NCBI GenBank assembly: GCA_028289375.1
Contig: JANQQK010000002.1
Span: forward strand, 1-64,000
From: Phycisphaerae bacterium
Lineage (GTDB): Bacteria > Planctomycetota > Phycisphaerae > UBA1845
DNA length: 64,000 bases
Reading direction: 5' to 3'
The notes beneath the pieces were generated by a model. That model was not told the origin of the DNA and did not search any database. It saw only the letters and a list, made by a program, of their open reading frames with translations. The translations under genes and the position numbers were made by a program. This document shows, piece by piece, positions 24,145 to 34,133 of this stretch; within the stretch, counting starts at the first letter, position 1; each line of letters begins with the position of its first letter.

Positions 24145-24322
24145 GGCACAGATTCTCCCTAATGACGCCTCGCGCTCGATTTCAGTTCCACTTCGCGCCC
24201 CGTACCTGACTTATATAGCCAAACCGGGTGTCCGGGTTGCATGCAAAAGCACCCAAGGCGGTCCAAACGACATTCAGCGACAGAACCACGCCAGCCATGA
24301 CAAGTTGCGACAATCGAACGTG

Positions 24323-25666
24323 TCAACCGCGTCCGAATAGCCGACCGATCGCAGCACCCACCCGGCCAAGCCGGTACTTCACGCGTGCCCGCCACATGCG
24401 CCGGCCCAGATGTTTGAGCAAAGAATTGTCCGGGTCAACCTTCAAACCGTGCAGGATCATCCCCTTCGCCTCGGGGAATCGCCCCAGCCGCTGATAGGCG
24501 AGCACCAGTTTCACAATCGCGAGGGTGTAATCAGGCCTCAGTTCCAACGCACGCTGGCAATGCCGGATGCCCTGCTCATGATCGTTGGTCAAAAAGCAAC
24601 AGACACCCAGATTGTGGTACACGTTCGGCAGCGAATTATCCAAGGCGATGATCCGCCGGAACTGATCCGCCGCCTTCTCCGGCCGCTGCAGCCACAGCAG
24701 GCAGTTGCCCAGCAGCATCAAGGCTTCCTTGTTCGTCGGCGATTCCTCGACCGCCAACTCCAGAAACGGCAACGCCTCGTCACGCTGACCGAGCTTCAGA
24801 TGCGCCGCGCCCTGACGCAATGCCAACCCCGGATATTCCTCGTCCAGTTCATGCAACGCGCTGAGCAGTTCGATCGCCTTGTCGGTCTTGTCCTGCGACA
24901 GCATGACCTCGGCGAGAGCAAAGTGGGCATCGACGTGGTCGGGCGAGAGTTCGAGCACTTGACGGAACTTGGTCGTCGCCCGCTCGAACTTGCCCTGCTC
25001 AAACAGCAGGTTGCCCATTTCAAACAGGAGATCGGTATCGCCGGGATCCTCGCGAACCGCCTTCAAGTACCAGTCATGCGCCGCGTCTGGGTCGCCCGCA
25101 GCCCGATGCGCCCGGGCCATCTGACCCCGCACGCCTTCAAAGGCAGCGTCAATATCCAACACGCGTTCCCAACAGTACAACGCCCGCTTGAACTCACCGC
25201 GCTCCGCCAGCGAAATACCCATGTGGTAGAAGCAGTTGGGACAATCCTCACGCAGATGCTGCGCGAGATAGAATAGCTCTTCAGCCTGATCGTGCTGTTC
25301 AAGTTCGGCACAGACCAGAATGCCGAAGCAGAAGCCCGGCTCGAAATCGGGATGGAACGCACGCAGTCGATCCAGGACCGCCGCCGATTCGGACAAACGC
25401 CCGACACGCTCAAGGTCAATCCCGAGCGCCAACAGCGTCTCGCGATCCTCAGGCTCGGCATCGAGCACATCGCGGTACGCCTCGATTGCCTCGTCGAATC
25501 GTTCAAGCTGGTCCAGCAGGAAACCACGCTGCGCCTGCCAGTTTACATTCGACGGATTGATGTCCAGCGCAGCATCAAGCTCAGCCAATGCCTCAGCCCA
25601 CCGGCGAGACTCGGTCAACTGCTGAGCACGCTCTGCCCGCTGTTCCGCATCGAACCATTCGTTCAT
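24323..25666 (-). CDS. TPR-repeat protein
   Basis: I chose ATG 25666 (MNEWFDAEQRAERAQQL). Nearly all of the 447 residues are tetratricopeptide repeats, roughly eleven to twelve, with the alternating W/A-x2-L-G-x2-Y...A...F...L...P pattern (for example ALLALGIDLERVG-type and EALPFLELAVEESP-type units). A basic C-terminus (LGRRMWRARVKYRLGRVG) ends the protein. No signal peptide or membrane segment. TPRs mediate protein-protein contacts; the partner is unknown. Confidence 0.8.
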   Translation of the reverse strand: MNEWFDAEQRAERAQQLTESRRWAEALAELDAALDINPSNVNWQAQRGFLLDQLERFDEAIEAYRDVLDAEPEDRETLLALGIDLERVGRLSESAAVLDRLRAFHPDFEPGFCFGILVCAELEQHDQAEELFYLAQHLREDCPNCFYHMGISLAERGEFKRALYCWERVLDIDAAFEGVRGQMARAHRAAGDPDAAHDWYLKAVREDPGDTDLLFEMGNLLFEQGKFERATTKFRQVLELSPDHVDAHFALAEVMLSQDKTDKAIELLSALHELDEEYPGLALRQGAAHLKLGQRDEALPFLELAVEESPTNKEALMLLGNCLLWLQRPEKAADQFRRIIALDNSLPNVYHNLGVCCFLTNDHEQGIRHCQRALELRPDYTLAIVKLVLAYQRLGRFPEAKGMILHGLKVDPDNSLLKHLGRRMWRARVKYRLGRVGAAIGRLFGRG

Positions 25667-25861
25667 GACGTCACATCCGTCCGCTGTCGTGTATGGACCC
25701 GTCCGCGTCGATTCTACCCCCCTTATCGGACAGCGGCAATGAGCCATCCAAATCGTTCGACAGCACCCAGTGACCTTTCAAGCCCCATTTCGACCACGTC
25801 ACGCCCGGTTGACCCGCCCCCCCACGCTCCTACAATCGCGCTCAAAACGAAGGACAACATC

Positions 25862-26926
25862 GTGAAAGCCGCCATCATCGGTCCCCCACAATCCGGAAAA
25901 TCCACCCTGCTCGGCGCCGCAACCGGCATCGCACCCGATCCCGCCGCCATGCCGCAGGTTCACCATGCCGTCGTCAAGGTCCCCGATGACCGGCTGGACA
26001 CCCTCGCCAAAATGTACAATCCAAAAAAGGTCACCGAAGCCACCATCGAGTTCGCCGATGTGCCCGGTCTCGCGTTATCGGAACCCAAAGGCCAAGAGGA
26101 TCTCAAACGCTACCTGCCCGACATCCGCCAATGTGAGCTGCTCGTGGCCGTCTTGCGGGACTTTGAAAACCCGTCCATTCCCGCGTACAAGAACCGCGTC
26201 GACGCCCAGGCCGACCTCCAGGAACTCCGCGACGAGCTCACCCTCGCCGACCTCGCCACCATCGAGACCCGCATCGAGCGCATCGAGACTGCCCTGAAGA
26301 AACCGACCAAAACCCACGAGCAGGAAAAGAGGGAACTCGCCATCCTCGAAACCGGCCGAGCCGCCCTGGAAGACCAGAAACCGTTATCGGAAGTCATCAC
26401 CAATGAAGAGGAACTGAAAGCGCTCGCCAGCTTCGGCTTCCTGACACTCAAGCCGATTCTCGCCGTCTTCAACGTCGGCGAAGACCGCGCCGCCTCGCCC
26501 GACCCCGAAACACCGCCGGGCACCGTCGGCGCGGTCAACGTCTGTGCCAGCGCGGAAATGGAAATCGCCGAACTCGACCCAGCCGACCGACCCGATTTCA
26601 TGGCTGAGTATGGACTGACCGAACCGGGCAAGAACCGCCTTGTCCGCAAGTGCTACGAATCGCTGGGACTGATCTCGTTTCTGACCGCCGGAGAACCTGA
26701 AGTTCGGGCATGGACCGTCCGCCGCGGCAGCGACGCCGTCGAAGCTGCCGGGCAGATCCACTCCGACATCGCCCGCGGTTTCATCCGCGCCGAGACCGTC
26801 GCCTACGACGACCTCACCGAAGCCGGCGACATGAAAAACGCCAAATCCGCCGGCAAGGTCCGTCAGGAAGGCAAGACGTACATCGTGGCCGACGGCGACG
26901 TGATCCATTTCAAGTTCAACGTCTGA
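25862..26926 (+). CDS. ychF: YchF/Obg-like P-loop NTPase (DUF933 type)
   Basis: I chose GTG 25862 because the P-loop GPPQSGKST then falls at residues 7-15, as in YchF proteins; the open frame extends far upstream but is not protein-like. The 354-residue length is normal (~363). FADVPGLA gives the G3 box. The G4 region is AVFNVGED instead of NKxD, as in YchF/OLA1, which prefer ATP. A coiled-coil arm lies at about 110-185 and the C-terminal TGS-like part ends YIVADGDVIHFKFNV. The P-loop 'PQSGKS' deviates from the family 'PNVGKS'. It may be a YchF paralogue, acting on ribosomes by analogy. It leads an operon with the next two genes. Confidence 0.75.
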   Translation: MKAAIIGPPQSGKSTLLGAATGIAPDPAAMPQVHHAVVKVPDDRLDTLAKMYNPKKVTEATIEFADVPGLALSEPKGQEDLKRYLPDIRQCELLVAVLRDFENPSIPAYKNRVDAQADLQELRDELTLADLATIETRIERIETALKKPTKTHEQEKRELAILETGRAALEDQKPLSEVITNEEELKALASFGFLTLKPILAVFNVGEDRAASPDPETPPGTVGAVNVCASAEMEIAELDPADRPDFMAEYGLTEPGKNRLVRKCYESLGLISFLTAGEPEVRAWTVRRGSDAVEAAGQIHSDIARGFIRAETVAYDDLTEAGDMKNAKSAGKVRQEGKTYIVADGDVIHFKFNV

Positions 26927-26944
26927 CCCCCGGGAGCTTTCGCC

Positions 26945-27259
26945 ATGTCCGTTCTGCTGGAATTCTCGATGTCACCGATGGACAAGGGCCCCTCGGTCGG
27001 CCAGTACGTCGCGCGCAGCCTCGACATCATCGACAAGAGCGGCGTCGACTACCGCCTCAACGCGATGGGCACCATCCTCGAGGGCGAATGGGACGCGTGC
27101 ATGAAGGTCGTCCGCGACTGCTACGAACGCATGTCGGCTGACTGCGAACGCATCACCTGCTCGATCAAGATCGACGCCCGCAAGGGCACGTCAGGCCGCC
27201 TCGATTCCAAGATCGCCAAAATCGAAAAGACCCTGGGCCGCCCCGTCAAGACATCCTAA
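26945..27259 (+). CDS. Thiamine-binding protein, MTH1187/YqgV (DUF77) family
   Basis: The 104-residue protein has the ferredoxin-like fold signature of this family: LLEFSMSPMDKGPSVGQYVA, the YRLNAMGTILEGEWD strand-turn (MGT-x-EG) and a late CSIKIDARKG strand. Members bind thiamine or related ligands as tetramers in the cytoplasm. It lies 18 bases after the YchF-like gene with GGGAG before its ATG, so is likely cotranscribed. Confidence 0.75.
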   Translation: MSVLLEFSMSPMDKGPSVGQYVARSLDIIDKSGVDYRLNAMGTILEGEWDACMKVVRDCYERMSADCERITCSIKIDARKGTSGRLDSKIAKIEKTLGRPVKTS

Positions 27260-27286
27260 TCGCAACCTTTACAGGGACTGACACGC

Positions 27287-27772
27287 ATGCCCGAACATGA
27301 TGAAAGAACCACCCATGCAGCAGCCGCCATGGGGCGTATTCCCAGCGGCGTGGCCATTCTGACCGCGTCACACGACGGCGATTCGACCGCGATGCTGGCC
27401 AGTTGGATCCAACAGGCGGCCATGGAACCGCTGATGCTGACCGTCGCGGTCAAGGCGGGCCGACACATCAACGACCTCATCACCACGTCGGGCCACTGCG
27501 TCCTCAACATCGTCGGCGAGGACGCGACCGCCATGTTCAAGCACTTCGGCAAGGGATTCGAACCGGGGGCGGACGCCTTCGTCGGACTCGACATCGAACG
27601 CACCGACGCCGGCATCCGGTTGGGCGACGCCATCGCGACGATCGATTGCGCCGTCGAGTCGTCTGTATCGGCGGGCGACCACATCGTGCACGTCGCCCGC
27701 GCGATCGACGGGTCGGGTGACGCATCACACGCACCTTTTGTGCATCTGCGAAAAACGGCGCTCGGCTACTGA
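27287..27772 (+). CDS. Flavin reductase-like (FMN split-barrel) protein
   Basis: The 161-residue protein fits the flavin_reduct fold: IPSGVAILTA near the start, ASWIQQAAMEPLMLTVAVKAG (the conserved 'S-x-SxxPP-x2'-type region), CVLNIVGEDA and a C-terminal VHVARAIDG...PFVHLRKTALGY. Such proteins bind FMN and reduce flavins with NAD(P)H or act as standalone flavoproteins. It is the third gene of the YchF-like operon. Confidence 0.75.
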   Translation: MPEHDERTTHAAAAMGRIPSGVAILTASHDGDSTAMLASWIQQAAMEPLMLTVAVKAGRHINDLITTSGHCVLNIVGEDATAMFKHFGKGFEPGADAFVGLDIERTDAGIRLGDAIATIDCAVESSVSAGDHIVHVARAIDGSGDASHAPFVHLRKTALGY

Positions 27773-28304
27773 CCCGGCGCGATCATTAGAATCGGTCCGG
27801 TGAACATCGCGCGAAGTTCTGGTGTTTTGTTAAGTCTGTAAAAAGGGCGTGCGGCACCCCGTGTGTATTGGCGCGGTCAAAGGGTGCCGCAGCGAGTGGA
27901 AGACTAAATTTTTTGTTAGCGAGTCCTGCAACTCGGAAGTGAGCAGCTAGATCGCTTGCACGGCGATCGTCGCAATACATCGCCCACTTTTCATTATACC
28001 GAAGGCGTTTGGAATTTCCAGCGCGAAGTGAGACAATTTCGGGCCTTCTTTCCGTACGCTTCCGATCGCTCCTTCCAGCACCTTTTCATCGGACACATCC
28101 GAACCGACAGACAAGCCGAAATCAGCGCGCGAAGACTTTTTCACGATGATCGTCTGACGGCGCGGCCGGTGATTTCATCACGACCGAAACCATCGAACAT
28201 TATCGGGCGTGCACGCGCAACGCAGCCACGATCATCTGCGTCCGACTAACTGCTTTCGACCACGCCAATGTCCGATGACTCACAAGACATCGGGGGCCAA
28301 TCGC
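27773..28304. other. 530-base intergenic stretch
   Basis: No convincing gene: the short frames here lack codon bias. It contains a stem TGCGGCACCC (27850-27859) / GGGTGCCGCA (27882-27891) and a later T run (27908-27913). The rest, and the promoter of the HD-GYP gene, are not resolved. Confidence 0.5.
27850..27891 (+). terminator. Long hairpin after flavin reductase operon (terminator or structured RNA)
   Basis: A perfect 10-bp stem encloses a 22-base loop. AAATTTTTTGT follows 14 bases later, too far for a textbook terminator, so a structured RNA element is an alternative. Confidence 0.4.
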
Positions 28305-29948
28305 ATGGCGCATCTGGAGAACGGAAACGGGAGGTCGGACCGGGCGGACGCCCGCGTGCTGCTCGTTGATGACGACGAGAAGCTCACCTTCATTCTCTGC
28401 GCCCACCTGAAGCGTGCCGGCTTCGAGCCTCTTGCCTGTGGCTCCGCCGAGGAAGCACTCGCACAGATCGGCGAGTTCAAACCCGACGTCGTCGTCATGG
28501 ACCACACGCTGCCCGGCATGGACGGCATCGAGGCCATCCGCCTCATCATGAGCAACCCCGATACCTCCGACCTGGCCATCATCATGCTGACCGCCCGCTC
28601 GGACACCGAGAATGTCGTACTCGCCCTCGAGGTCGGCGCCCAGGAATACGTGGTCAAGCCATTCGAAGTCTCAGAGCTATTGGCCCGGATTCAGTCCGCG
28701 CATCGCCTGCGTGAAGCTCAGCTTCAACTGCACAAACTCAACGGTAAGCTGTCTCAGACGGTTGAGCACCGGACGCGACGACTACGCGTGCTCTACAACT
28801 TCACGCGTGACCTTAACGAAGCCGCCACGCAGGACGCAATCCTCGATCTCGTTGTCGACACCGTCAAAAAGGTGACCGGTTGCAAGCGTGTGTCCATCCT
28901 GCTCAAGAACAACGATGGGCAATCGCTGGCATGCGCGAAAGCCATCGGCATCCCCGAAGACGTCGCGTCGACGATCTCCGTCGGCAGCGGGGAGGGAATC
29001 GCCGGCAAGGTGTTCGAGTCCGGCAGAACCTACATCGCAAGCACCGTCAGCGACGCCTGCGACGAACGCCGCTACAACAGTGACTCCTTCATCAGCACAC
29101 CGCTGATCGCAGCCTCGCTGATGACACAGCAGGAGAGACTCGGCGTCCTCAGCATCACCGACAAGGGCGACCAAAATCCATTCACACCGGACGAGATCGA
29201 ATGCATCCGCTCCATCGCCGATTCCGGTGCCATCGCCCTCAACAACCAGATTCACTACGAACGGCTGCAACGCTCGGTCAACGCCCTGCTGCTCACCGTC
29301 GGCCAATTGGCGGAATACCGCGATAACGAAACCAGCAACCACCTCAACCGCGTGAGCCAGTATGCCCGCATTCTGGCCATCGAAATGCAACACACGCCCG
29401 AGTTCGAGGGAATCGTGACCGACGAGTTCGTGGACCATCTTCACAGAGCAGCCCCAATGCACGACATTGGCAAGGTTGGCGTCCCCGACGTGATCCTCTG
29501 CAAGCCCGACAAGCTCACAGAAGAGGAATTCGCCCAGATGAAAGAGCACTGCCGCATTGGGCGCGACGTGCTCCAGTCCGCCATTGCCCAGACCGGCCCC
29601 GTGCCGATCCTCCAGATGTGCCTCGACATCGCCTACTGCCACCACGAGCGCTACAACGGCAGCGGGTATCCGCGGGGCATCTCGGGCACGGATATTCCGT
29701 TGGCCGCCCGCGTCATCGCACTCGTCGACGCTTACGATGCCATCACCAGCCGCCGCCGCTACAAGCCGGCGATCCCGCACGATCGCGCGGTCACCATCAT
29801 CCGGGAAGAACGCGGCAAGCACTTCGACCCTGCCATCGTGGACCAATTCCTCCATTGCGAAGCGGAATTCAATCGCGTTCGCGAGGAATACGTCGACGAG
29901 TGGCCAGACGATGAGCCCGCCCCAATGAAAATCGCCACCCAGGCCTGA
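28305..29948 (+). CDS. Response regulator with GAF and HD-GYP domains (c-di-GMP phosphodiesterase)
   Basis: I chose ATG 28305 (GGGGG eight bases upstream); ATG 28275 is an alternative. The 547-residue protein has a receiver domain (about 13-130; LLVDDDE, phospho-acceptor in VVVMDHTLPGMDG, Lys in YVVKPFE), a coiled linker, a GAF domain (about 155-310) and HD-GYP (about 325-510). HD is at 386-387 in MHDIGKVGVPD and GYP at 454-456 in CHHERYNGSGYPRG. HD-GYP proteins hydrolyse cyclic di-GMP. No kinase gene is adjacent, so its input is unknown. Confidence 0.9.
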   Translation: MAHLENGNGRSDRADARVLLVDDDEKLTFILCAHLKRAGFEPLACGSAEEALAQIGEFKPDVVVMDHTLPGMDGIEAIRLIMSNPDTSDLAIIMLTARSDTENVVLALEVGAQEYVVKPFEVSELLARIQSAHRLREAQLQLHKLNGKLSQTVEHRTRRLRVLYNFTRDLNEAATQDAILDLVVDTVKKVTGCKRVSILLKNNDGQSLACAKAIGIPEDVASTISVGSGEGIAGKVFESGRTYIASTVSDACDERRYNSDSFISTPLIAASLMTQQERLGVLSITDKGDQNPFTPDEIECIRSIADSGAIALNNQIHYERLQRSVNALLLTVGQLAEYRDNETSNHLNRVSQYARILAIEMQHTPEFEGIVTDEFVDHLHRAAPMHDIGKVGVPDVILCKPDKLTEEEFAQMKEHCRIGRDVLQSAIAQTGPVPILQMCLDIAYCHHERYNGSGYPRGISGTDIPLAARVIALVDAYDAITSRRRYKPAIPHDRAVTIIREERGKHFDPAIVDQFLHCEAEFNRVREEYVDEWPDDEPAPMKIATQA

Positions 29949-29964
29949 CACCCGGGTGGCGATT
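29930..29964. terminator. Bidirectional terminator-like hairpin
   Basis: AATCGCCACCC (29930-29940) pairs with GGGTGGCGATT (29954-29964), overlapping the HD-GYP stop codon and lying between two convergent operons. It can end transcription from both sides. Confidence 0.65.
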
Positions 29965-29997
29965 GTTCGTATCGAATTCTGATTGCGAAATGGCGGC

Positions 29998-31020
29998 CTA
30001 GTCGACCGTCCAGACATCGCCCCGCTCGAACAGGGCGGCGATCTCACCGACGCCCTTGGCTTCCTTGGCAGCCTTGACCTGCTGATCGAGCATTTCCTCG
30101 TACGTCGGCTTCTCGACCGCACGGAAGACGCCGATCGGCTCGGGGAACTCGGGATGATACAGACGGGCCAGCATGTGCGCCAGCGTCGGCTCATGGGCCC
30201 GCTCGTCGTGGAAGAGCAAGTCGTCTTCCTTGATCCCGTCGCCAAGCGTCACGACCTCGGGATTGAGACCGTTCAGCCGGATTCCCTTCTTCTTGTCAGC
30301 CCCGAACAGCAACGGCTTGCCATGTTCGAGAATGAGCGTCGCGTCGGCTTTGGTGTCCTTGCCGGTGGCGTACTCGAAGGCCTTGTCATTGAAGATGTTG
30401 CAGTTCTGGTAGATCTCGACGAACGACGTGCCCTTGTGCGCGGCCGCCCGCTTGAGCACCTCACCAAGGTGCTTGATGTTCACGTCGTGCGACCGAGCCA
30501 CAAACGTCGCCTCCGCGGCAAGCGCCACCGAAAGCGGATGCAGCGGGAAGTCGATCGACCCTGCCGGCGTCGACTTGGTCTTCTTGCCAAGCTCGGACGT
30601 CGGCGAATACTGCCCCTTGGTCAACCCGTAGATTCGGTTGTTGAACAGCAGCACGTTGATGTCGACGTTACGCCGGATCGCATGCAGCAGGTGGTTCCCA
30701 CCGATACTCAACCCGTCGCCATCGCCCGTCACCACCCACACATTCAGGTCCGGACGGGCCGCCTTCACACCGGTCGCAACCGCAAGTGCGCGTCCGTGAA
30801 TGCTGTGGAATCCGTACGATTCGACGTAGTACGGGAATCGACTCGAACAGCCGATACCCGACACGAACACGATCTTCTCGCGCGGAATGCCAAGCTCGGG
30901 CAGGACCTTCTTGACCTGCGCCAAAATCGCGTAATCCCCACAACCCGGACACCAGCGAATATCCTGATCGCTGGCGAAATCCTTGGCTGTCAACTGCTCG
31001 ACGGCGACATCCACCGACAT
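29998..31020 (-). CDS. korB: 2-oxoacid:ferredoxin oxidoreductase, beta subunit
   Basis: The 340-residue protein binds thiamine diphosphate: WCPGCGDYAIL near the N-terminus (iron-sulfur/TPP region), GIGCSSRFPYYVESYG, and the TPP motif GDGDGLSIGGNHLLHAIRRN...LLFNN. Together with the next gene it converts 2-oxoglutarate (or pyruvate) plus CoA to the acyl-CoA with reduction of ferredoxin. It starts 6 bases after the stop of the alpha subunit gene. The pair's length and layout fit the 2-oxoglutarate type (KorAB), but the substrate is not proven. Confidence 0.85.
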   Translation of the reverse strand: MSVDVAVEQLTAKDFASDQDIRWCPGCGDYAILAQVKKVLPELGIPREKIVFVSGIGCSSRFPYYVESYGFHSIHGRALAVATGVKAARPDLNVWVVTGDGDGLSIGGNHLLHAIRRNVDINVLLFNNRIYGLTKGQYSPTSELGKKTKSTPAGSIDFPLHPLSVALAAEATFVARSHDVNIKHLGEVLKRAAAHKGTSFVEIYQNCNIFNDKAFEYATGKDTKADATLILEHGKPLLFGADKKKGIRLNGLNPEVVTLGDGIKEDDLLFHDERAHEPTLAHMLARLYHPEFPEPIGVFRAVEKPTYEEMLDQQVKAAKEAKGVGEIAALFERGDVWTVD

Positions 31021-31026
31021 GAGTCT

Positions 31027-32925
31027 TTATCCTTCCAGAAGCTCTTCAATCTTGTCCACAACCTCTTGGATGCGGAATGGTTTGCCCTGAATCTTGTTGA
31101 ACCCGATCGCGTCGATCAGGTATCTCGAGCGGATCATCACCAGCAATTGCCCCATGTTCATCTCGGGAATCACAACCCGCTTGAACGACCGGAGCACGTC
31201 ACCGAGATTGCTCGGGAACGGATGCAGGTACTTAATGTGTGCCGATGCAACCTTCTTGCCCGTCTCGCGAACCTGATCCACGGCTGAGACAATCGCACCA
31301 TACGTGCTGCCCCAACCCAACACGAGAAGATCGGCATCCACGTCACCGTGAATTTCGACCGGGGGCACATCCTTGGCGATCCCATCCACCTTGGCGGCCC
31401 GCAGCCGCACCATGGATTCATGATTCTCCGGATCGTAGGAGACGTTGCCGGTCAGGTTGGCTTTTTCCAATCCGCCAATGCGGTGCTCCAGCCCCTTCGT
31501 GCCAGGTACCGCCCACGGACGAGCGTTCACCTCATCGCGATCGTACGGCAGGAATTCCTTACCGTTGGCCTGCGGGTGATTCACCGTCAGGTCCGGCAGC
31601 TCGCTCATCTCCGGCAGTCGCCAAGGCTCGGCGCCGTTGGCCAGGTATCCATCGGTCAGGAACATGACCGGCGTCATGTACTTCGCTGCGATGCGGAACG
31701 CCTCAATCGCCATCCAGAAGCAGTCGCCCGGCGTCGCAGCCGCGATCACCGGAATCGGGCACTCACCATTGCGGCCATAGACAGCCTGCATCAGGTCGGC
31801 CTGCTCTGTCTTGGTCGGCAAGCCCGTGCTCGGACCGCCACGCTGCACGTTCACGATCACCATCGGCAATTCGGTCATCACCGCGAGGCCCAACGCTTCG
31901 CCCTTCAACGCGACGCCCGGACCGCTCGTGCCCGTCGAGGCGAACTCACCAGCAAACGCCGCCCCCAGCGCCGACGTCACCGCAGCGATCTCATCCTCGG
32001 CCTGAAACGTCTTCACATCGTAGTTGGCGTGCTTGGATAACTCGTGCAGGATGTCACTGGCCGGCGTAATCGGGTAACTGCCGTAAAAGAGCGTCTTTTT
32101 CGCGAGCTTCGCAGCCGTGATCATGCCCATGGCCACCGCTTCGTTGCCCGTCAGCTTGCAGTATCGCCCTGGGGGAATGACGGCACGGTTCACTCGGTAG
32201 CGCGTCTGAAACGCCTCGGTCGTCTCACCGTAATAAAAGCCCGCCCGCAATGCCCTGAGGTTCGCTTCCGCCACAGCGGGAACCTTCGCGAACTTCGTGC
32301 TGATCCAGCCTTCGGTCGTGTCGAGCGGTCGATCGTAAAGCCAATAAACGAGGCCCAGCGCGAAGAAGTTTTTCGTTCGCAGGATGGCCTTGTTGCCCAG
32401 ACCGGTATCCTTGGTCGCCTCGGTGATGAGCTTCTCAATCTGCACCTTGTACACGGCGTACTTGGACAGCGAGCCATCCTCGAGCGGATTCTCGTCGCAG
32501 CCGGCCTTTTGCAGATTGTTCTTCGTGAACGCATCGACGTTGACAATCACCGTGCCGCCTTCGGCCAAGTCGGCGATGTTGGTCTTCAGGGCAGCCGGGT
32601 TCATCGCGACCAGTACGTCGCATCCGTCGCCGGGCGTGTGCACCATGCGCTCGCTGAAGTTCAACTGAAAACCACTGACACCCGCCAGCGAGCCGGCGGG
32701 AGCGCGAATCTCGGCGGGGAAGTCCGGCAACGTGCTGATGTCGTTGCCGACCGCAGCCGACGTGTTCGTCAGCTGTGTCCCGGCCAACTGCATTCCGTCT
32801 CCGGAGTCGCCCGCGAACCGGACCACAACGTGGTCCAATTCCTTTACCGGTACCTGACGTGTACTGCCTGCCGTCGGCGTGGCTGTGCCCGCCCCCGTGC
32901 CCGTTTCTGAACTACTCATTGCCAT
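31027..32925 (-). CDS. korA: 2-oxoacid:ferredoxin oxidoreductase, fused gamma-alpha subunit
   Basis: In this 632-residue fusion, residues ~30-215 are the gamma domain ([31 protein letters not shown]...SGFQLNF). Residues ~255 onwards are the alpha/pyrimidine-binding domain ([44 protein letters not shown]-like [12 protein letters not shown]). The short Gly/Thr-rich N-terminus is a linker. With korB it forms an oxygen-sensitive enzyme of an oxidative or reductive TCA branch. First gene of a two-gene operon. Confidence 0.9.
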   Translation of the reverse strand: MAMSSSETGTGAGTATPTAGSTRQVPVKELDHVVVRFAGDSGDGMQLAGTQLTNTSAAVGNDISTLPDFPAEIRAPAGSLAGVSGFQLNFSERMVHTPGDGCDVLVAMNPAALKTNIADLAEGGTVIVNVDAFTKNNLQKAGCDENPLEDGSLSKYAVYKVQIEKLITEATKDTGLGNKAILRTKNFFALGLVYWLYDRPLDTTEGWISTKFAKVPAVAEANLRALRAGFYYGETTEAFQTRYRVNRAVIPPGRYCKLTGNEAVAMGMITAAKLAKKTLFYGSYPITPASDILHELSKHANYDVKTFQAEDEIAAVTSALGAAFAGEFASTGTSGPGVALKGEALGLAVMTELPMVIVNVQRGGPSTGLPTKTEQADLMQAVYGRNGECPIPVIAAATPGDCFWMAIEAFRIAAKYMTPVMFLTDGYLANGAEPWRLPEMSELPDLTVNHPQANGKEFLPYDRDEVNARPWAVPGTKGLEHRIGGLEKANLTGNVSYDPENHESMVRLRAAKVDGIAKDVPPVEIHGDVDADLLVLGWGSTYGAIVSAVDQVRETGKKVASAHIKYLHPFPSNLGDVLRSFKRVVIPEMNMGQLLVMIRSRYLIDAIGFNKIQGKPFRIQEVVDKIEELLEG

Positions 32926-33383
32926 GATGCTCCGGAATCGGTTGACCCCTACGGATCAACCAAAGGTGCTGTGTGGCCCCTGTCCTCTAGGATTCGCAGG
33001 CCCTTACCCACTTACCCCAAGTTCACTGTCAAGCCCTTCTGACACCTGTCTAGCCGCTTTTGATCACCCCAGTTGTCCAAATCACCGGCCCGGTAAGAGA
33101 ATAAGCCCACCATCGCGGAAAAACAAGTTCACACGGCGATCAGTTTCATGATATCGGTCAATCCGTCCCGTCTCCACAAGTCCTGCGTCGCGATTTGCGC
33201 GCGCCTTCGTCGCGATCCTCCCATGCCCCCGCCTGACGCCCGTGTCAATTCGTGACATGACCGTATTCCCGAGCTGCTTGAACAATCCGGTCATCCTCCG
33301 TACACCCCATGTCGGGGACGCGTCACTCTGCTGGATCGGTCGAATCAACGGTGATTCAGCCGGCTCCGATAACCACTCACGGA
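32926..33383. other. 450-base intergenic stretch
   Basis: It separates korA (leftward) from a rightward regulator-like gene. Both promoters must be here, but no motif stands out and short frames look non-coding. Confidence 0.5.
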
Positions 33384-34007
33384 ATGGACATGCCCTATCG
33401 CGTCGCCGTCATTGGATCCCGCTCCTGGCTCGCTTCATCGAGCATCCGACGCCTGCTGCGTCTGCCCACCTTCATCCCACACACGCTCAACACCACACCG
33501 CCCAAACGGGTGGCAGACGTCTCGGTGGTGCAATGGCCCAGAAGCTGCGCAAACACGCGACGGCGACGGCTTGAACAGGCCCGCAAGTCTGCACGACACT
33601 GGCTGGTCGTCGCGACCGCTCCGGACGATGACACCCATGCGACTTGCGTCCGCGCTCAGGCGTGGGGCTGCATCGACCAGTCGACCAACCCCGGTCGCTT
33701 CGCATCCGCCGTCATGGACATCGCCCGTGGCAGGCTCGTCTACCCCCCGCGCATTCTCGACCGCATCCACTCGACGGGCGGGCAACTCACGCTAGCCAAG
33801 GAGCCGGCAGATCTTCGCCACAGACTGACGAACGACCAGACTGCGTTCCTGCGATCCCTGGCCAGCGGAGCCACGCTGGAAGCGTCCGCAGGAGAGGCCC
33901 GCATCCACCGATCGCACCTTCAAGCGTTCCTTCGCAGCCTGCAACACGCAACGCACGTGAGCGGCCGATCGGAATGGCGGAAGCTGGCCCATCGTCTCGA
34001 TCTGTAG
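33384..34007 (+). CDS. LuxR/NarL-like regulator, degenerate
   Basis: Counted from ATG 33384 (MDMPYRVAVIG), 207 residues. The first ~115 resemble a receiver fold without the usual Asp triad (RVAVIGSRSWLASSSIRRLL, WLVVATAPDDD). The last ~65 (RLTNDQTAFLRSLASGATLEASAGEARIHRSH...) have the shape of a GerE-type helix-turn-helix. It could be a phosphorylation-independent DNA-binding protein. An ATG six bases downstream is also possible. Confidence 0.5.
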   Translation: MDMPYRVAVIGSRSWLASSSIRRLLRLPTFIPHTLNTTPPKRVADVSVVQWPRSCANTRRRRLEQARKSARHWLVVATAPDDDTHATCVRAQAWGCIDQSTNPGRFASAVMDIARGRLVYPPRILDRIHSTGGQLTLAKEPADLRHRLTNDQTAFLRSLASGATLEASAGEARIHRSHLQAFLRSLQHATHVSGRSEWRKLAHRLDL

Positions 34008-34059
34008 AAACACCGCGGCTTGAAGGATGGCTCTCTGCGTTGGAGATACGCGCAGAAGA

Positions 34060-34090
34060 ACGCCCGCTTCGCTGACCACGAAACGGGCGT
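34060..34090. terminator. Bidirectional terminator-like hairpin between convergent genes
   Basis: ACGCCCG-C-TTCG (34060-34071) pairs with CGAAA-CGGGCGT (34079-34090) with one internal mismatch. It lies between the convergent regulator-like and SurA/PpiD-like genes. Confidence 0.6.
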
Positions 34091-34133
34091 CGTTGGATTA
34101 AATCGCAGATGCGTGCGAGACGACCGCAGCTGA

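Noticed and set aside
28782-30245. Long leftward frame opposite the HD-GYP gene
   Set aside because: Antisense to a gene with REC, GAF and HD-GYP motifs; the product is a Gly/Val/Asp shadow composition.
29983-31287. Long rightward frame opposite korB and the end of korA
   Set aside because: Both korA and korB have unmistakable family motifs on the other strand; this frame has none.
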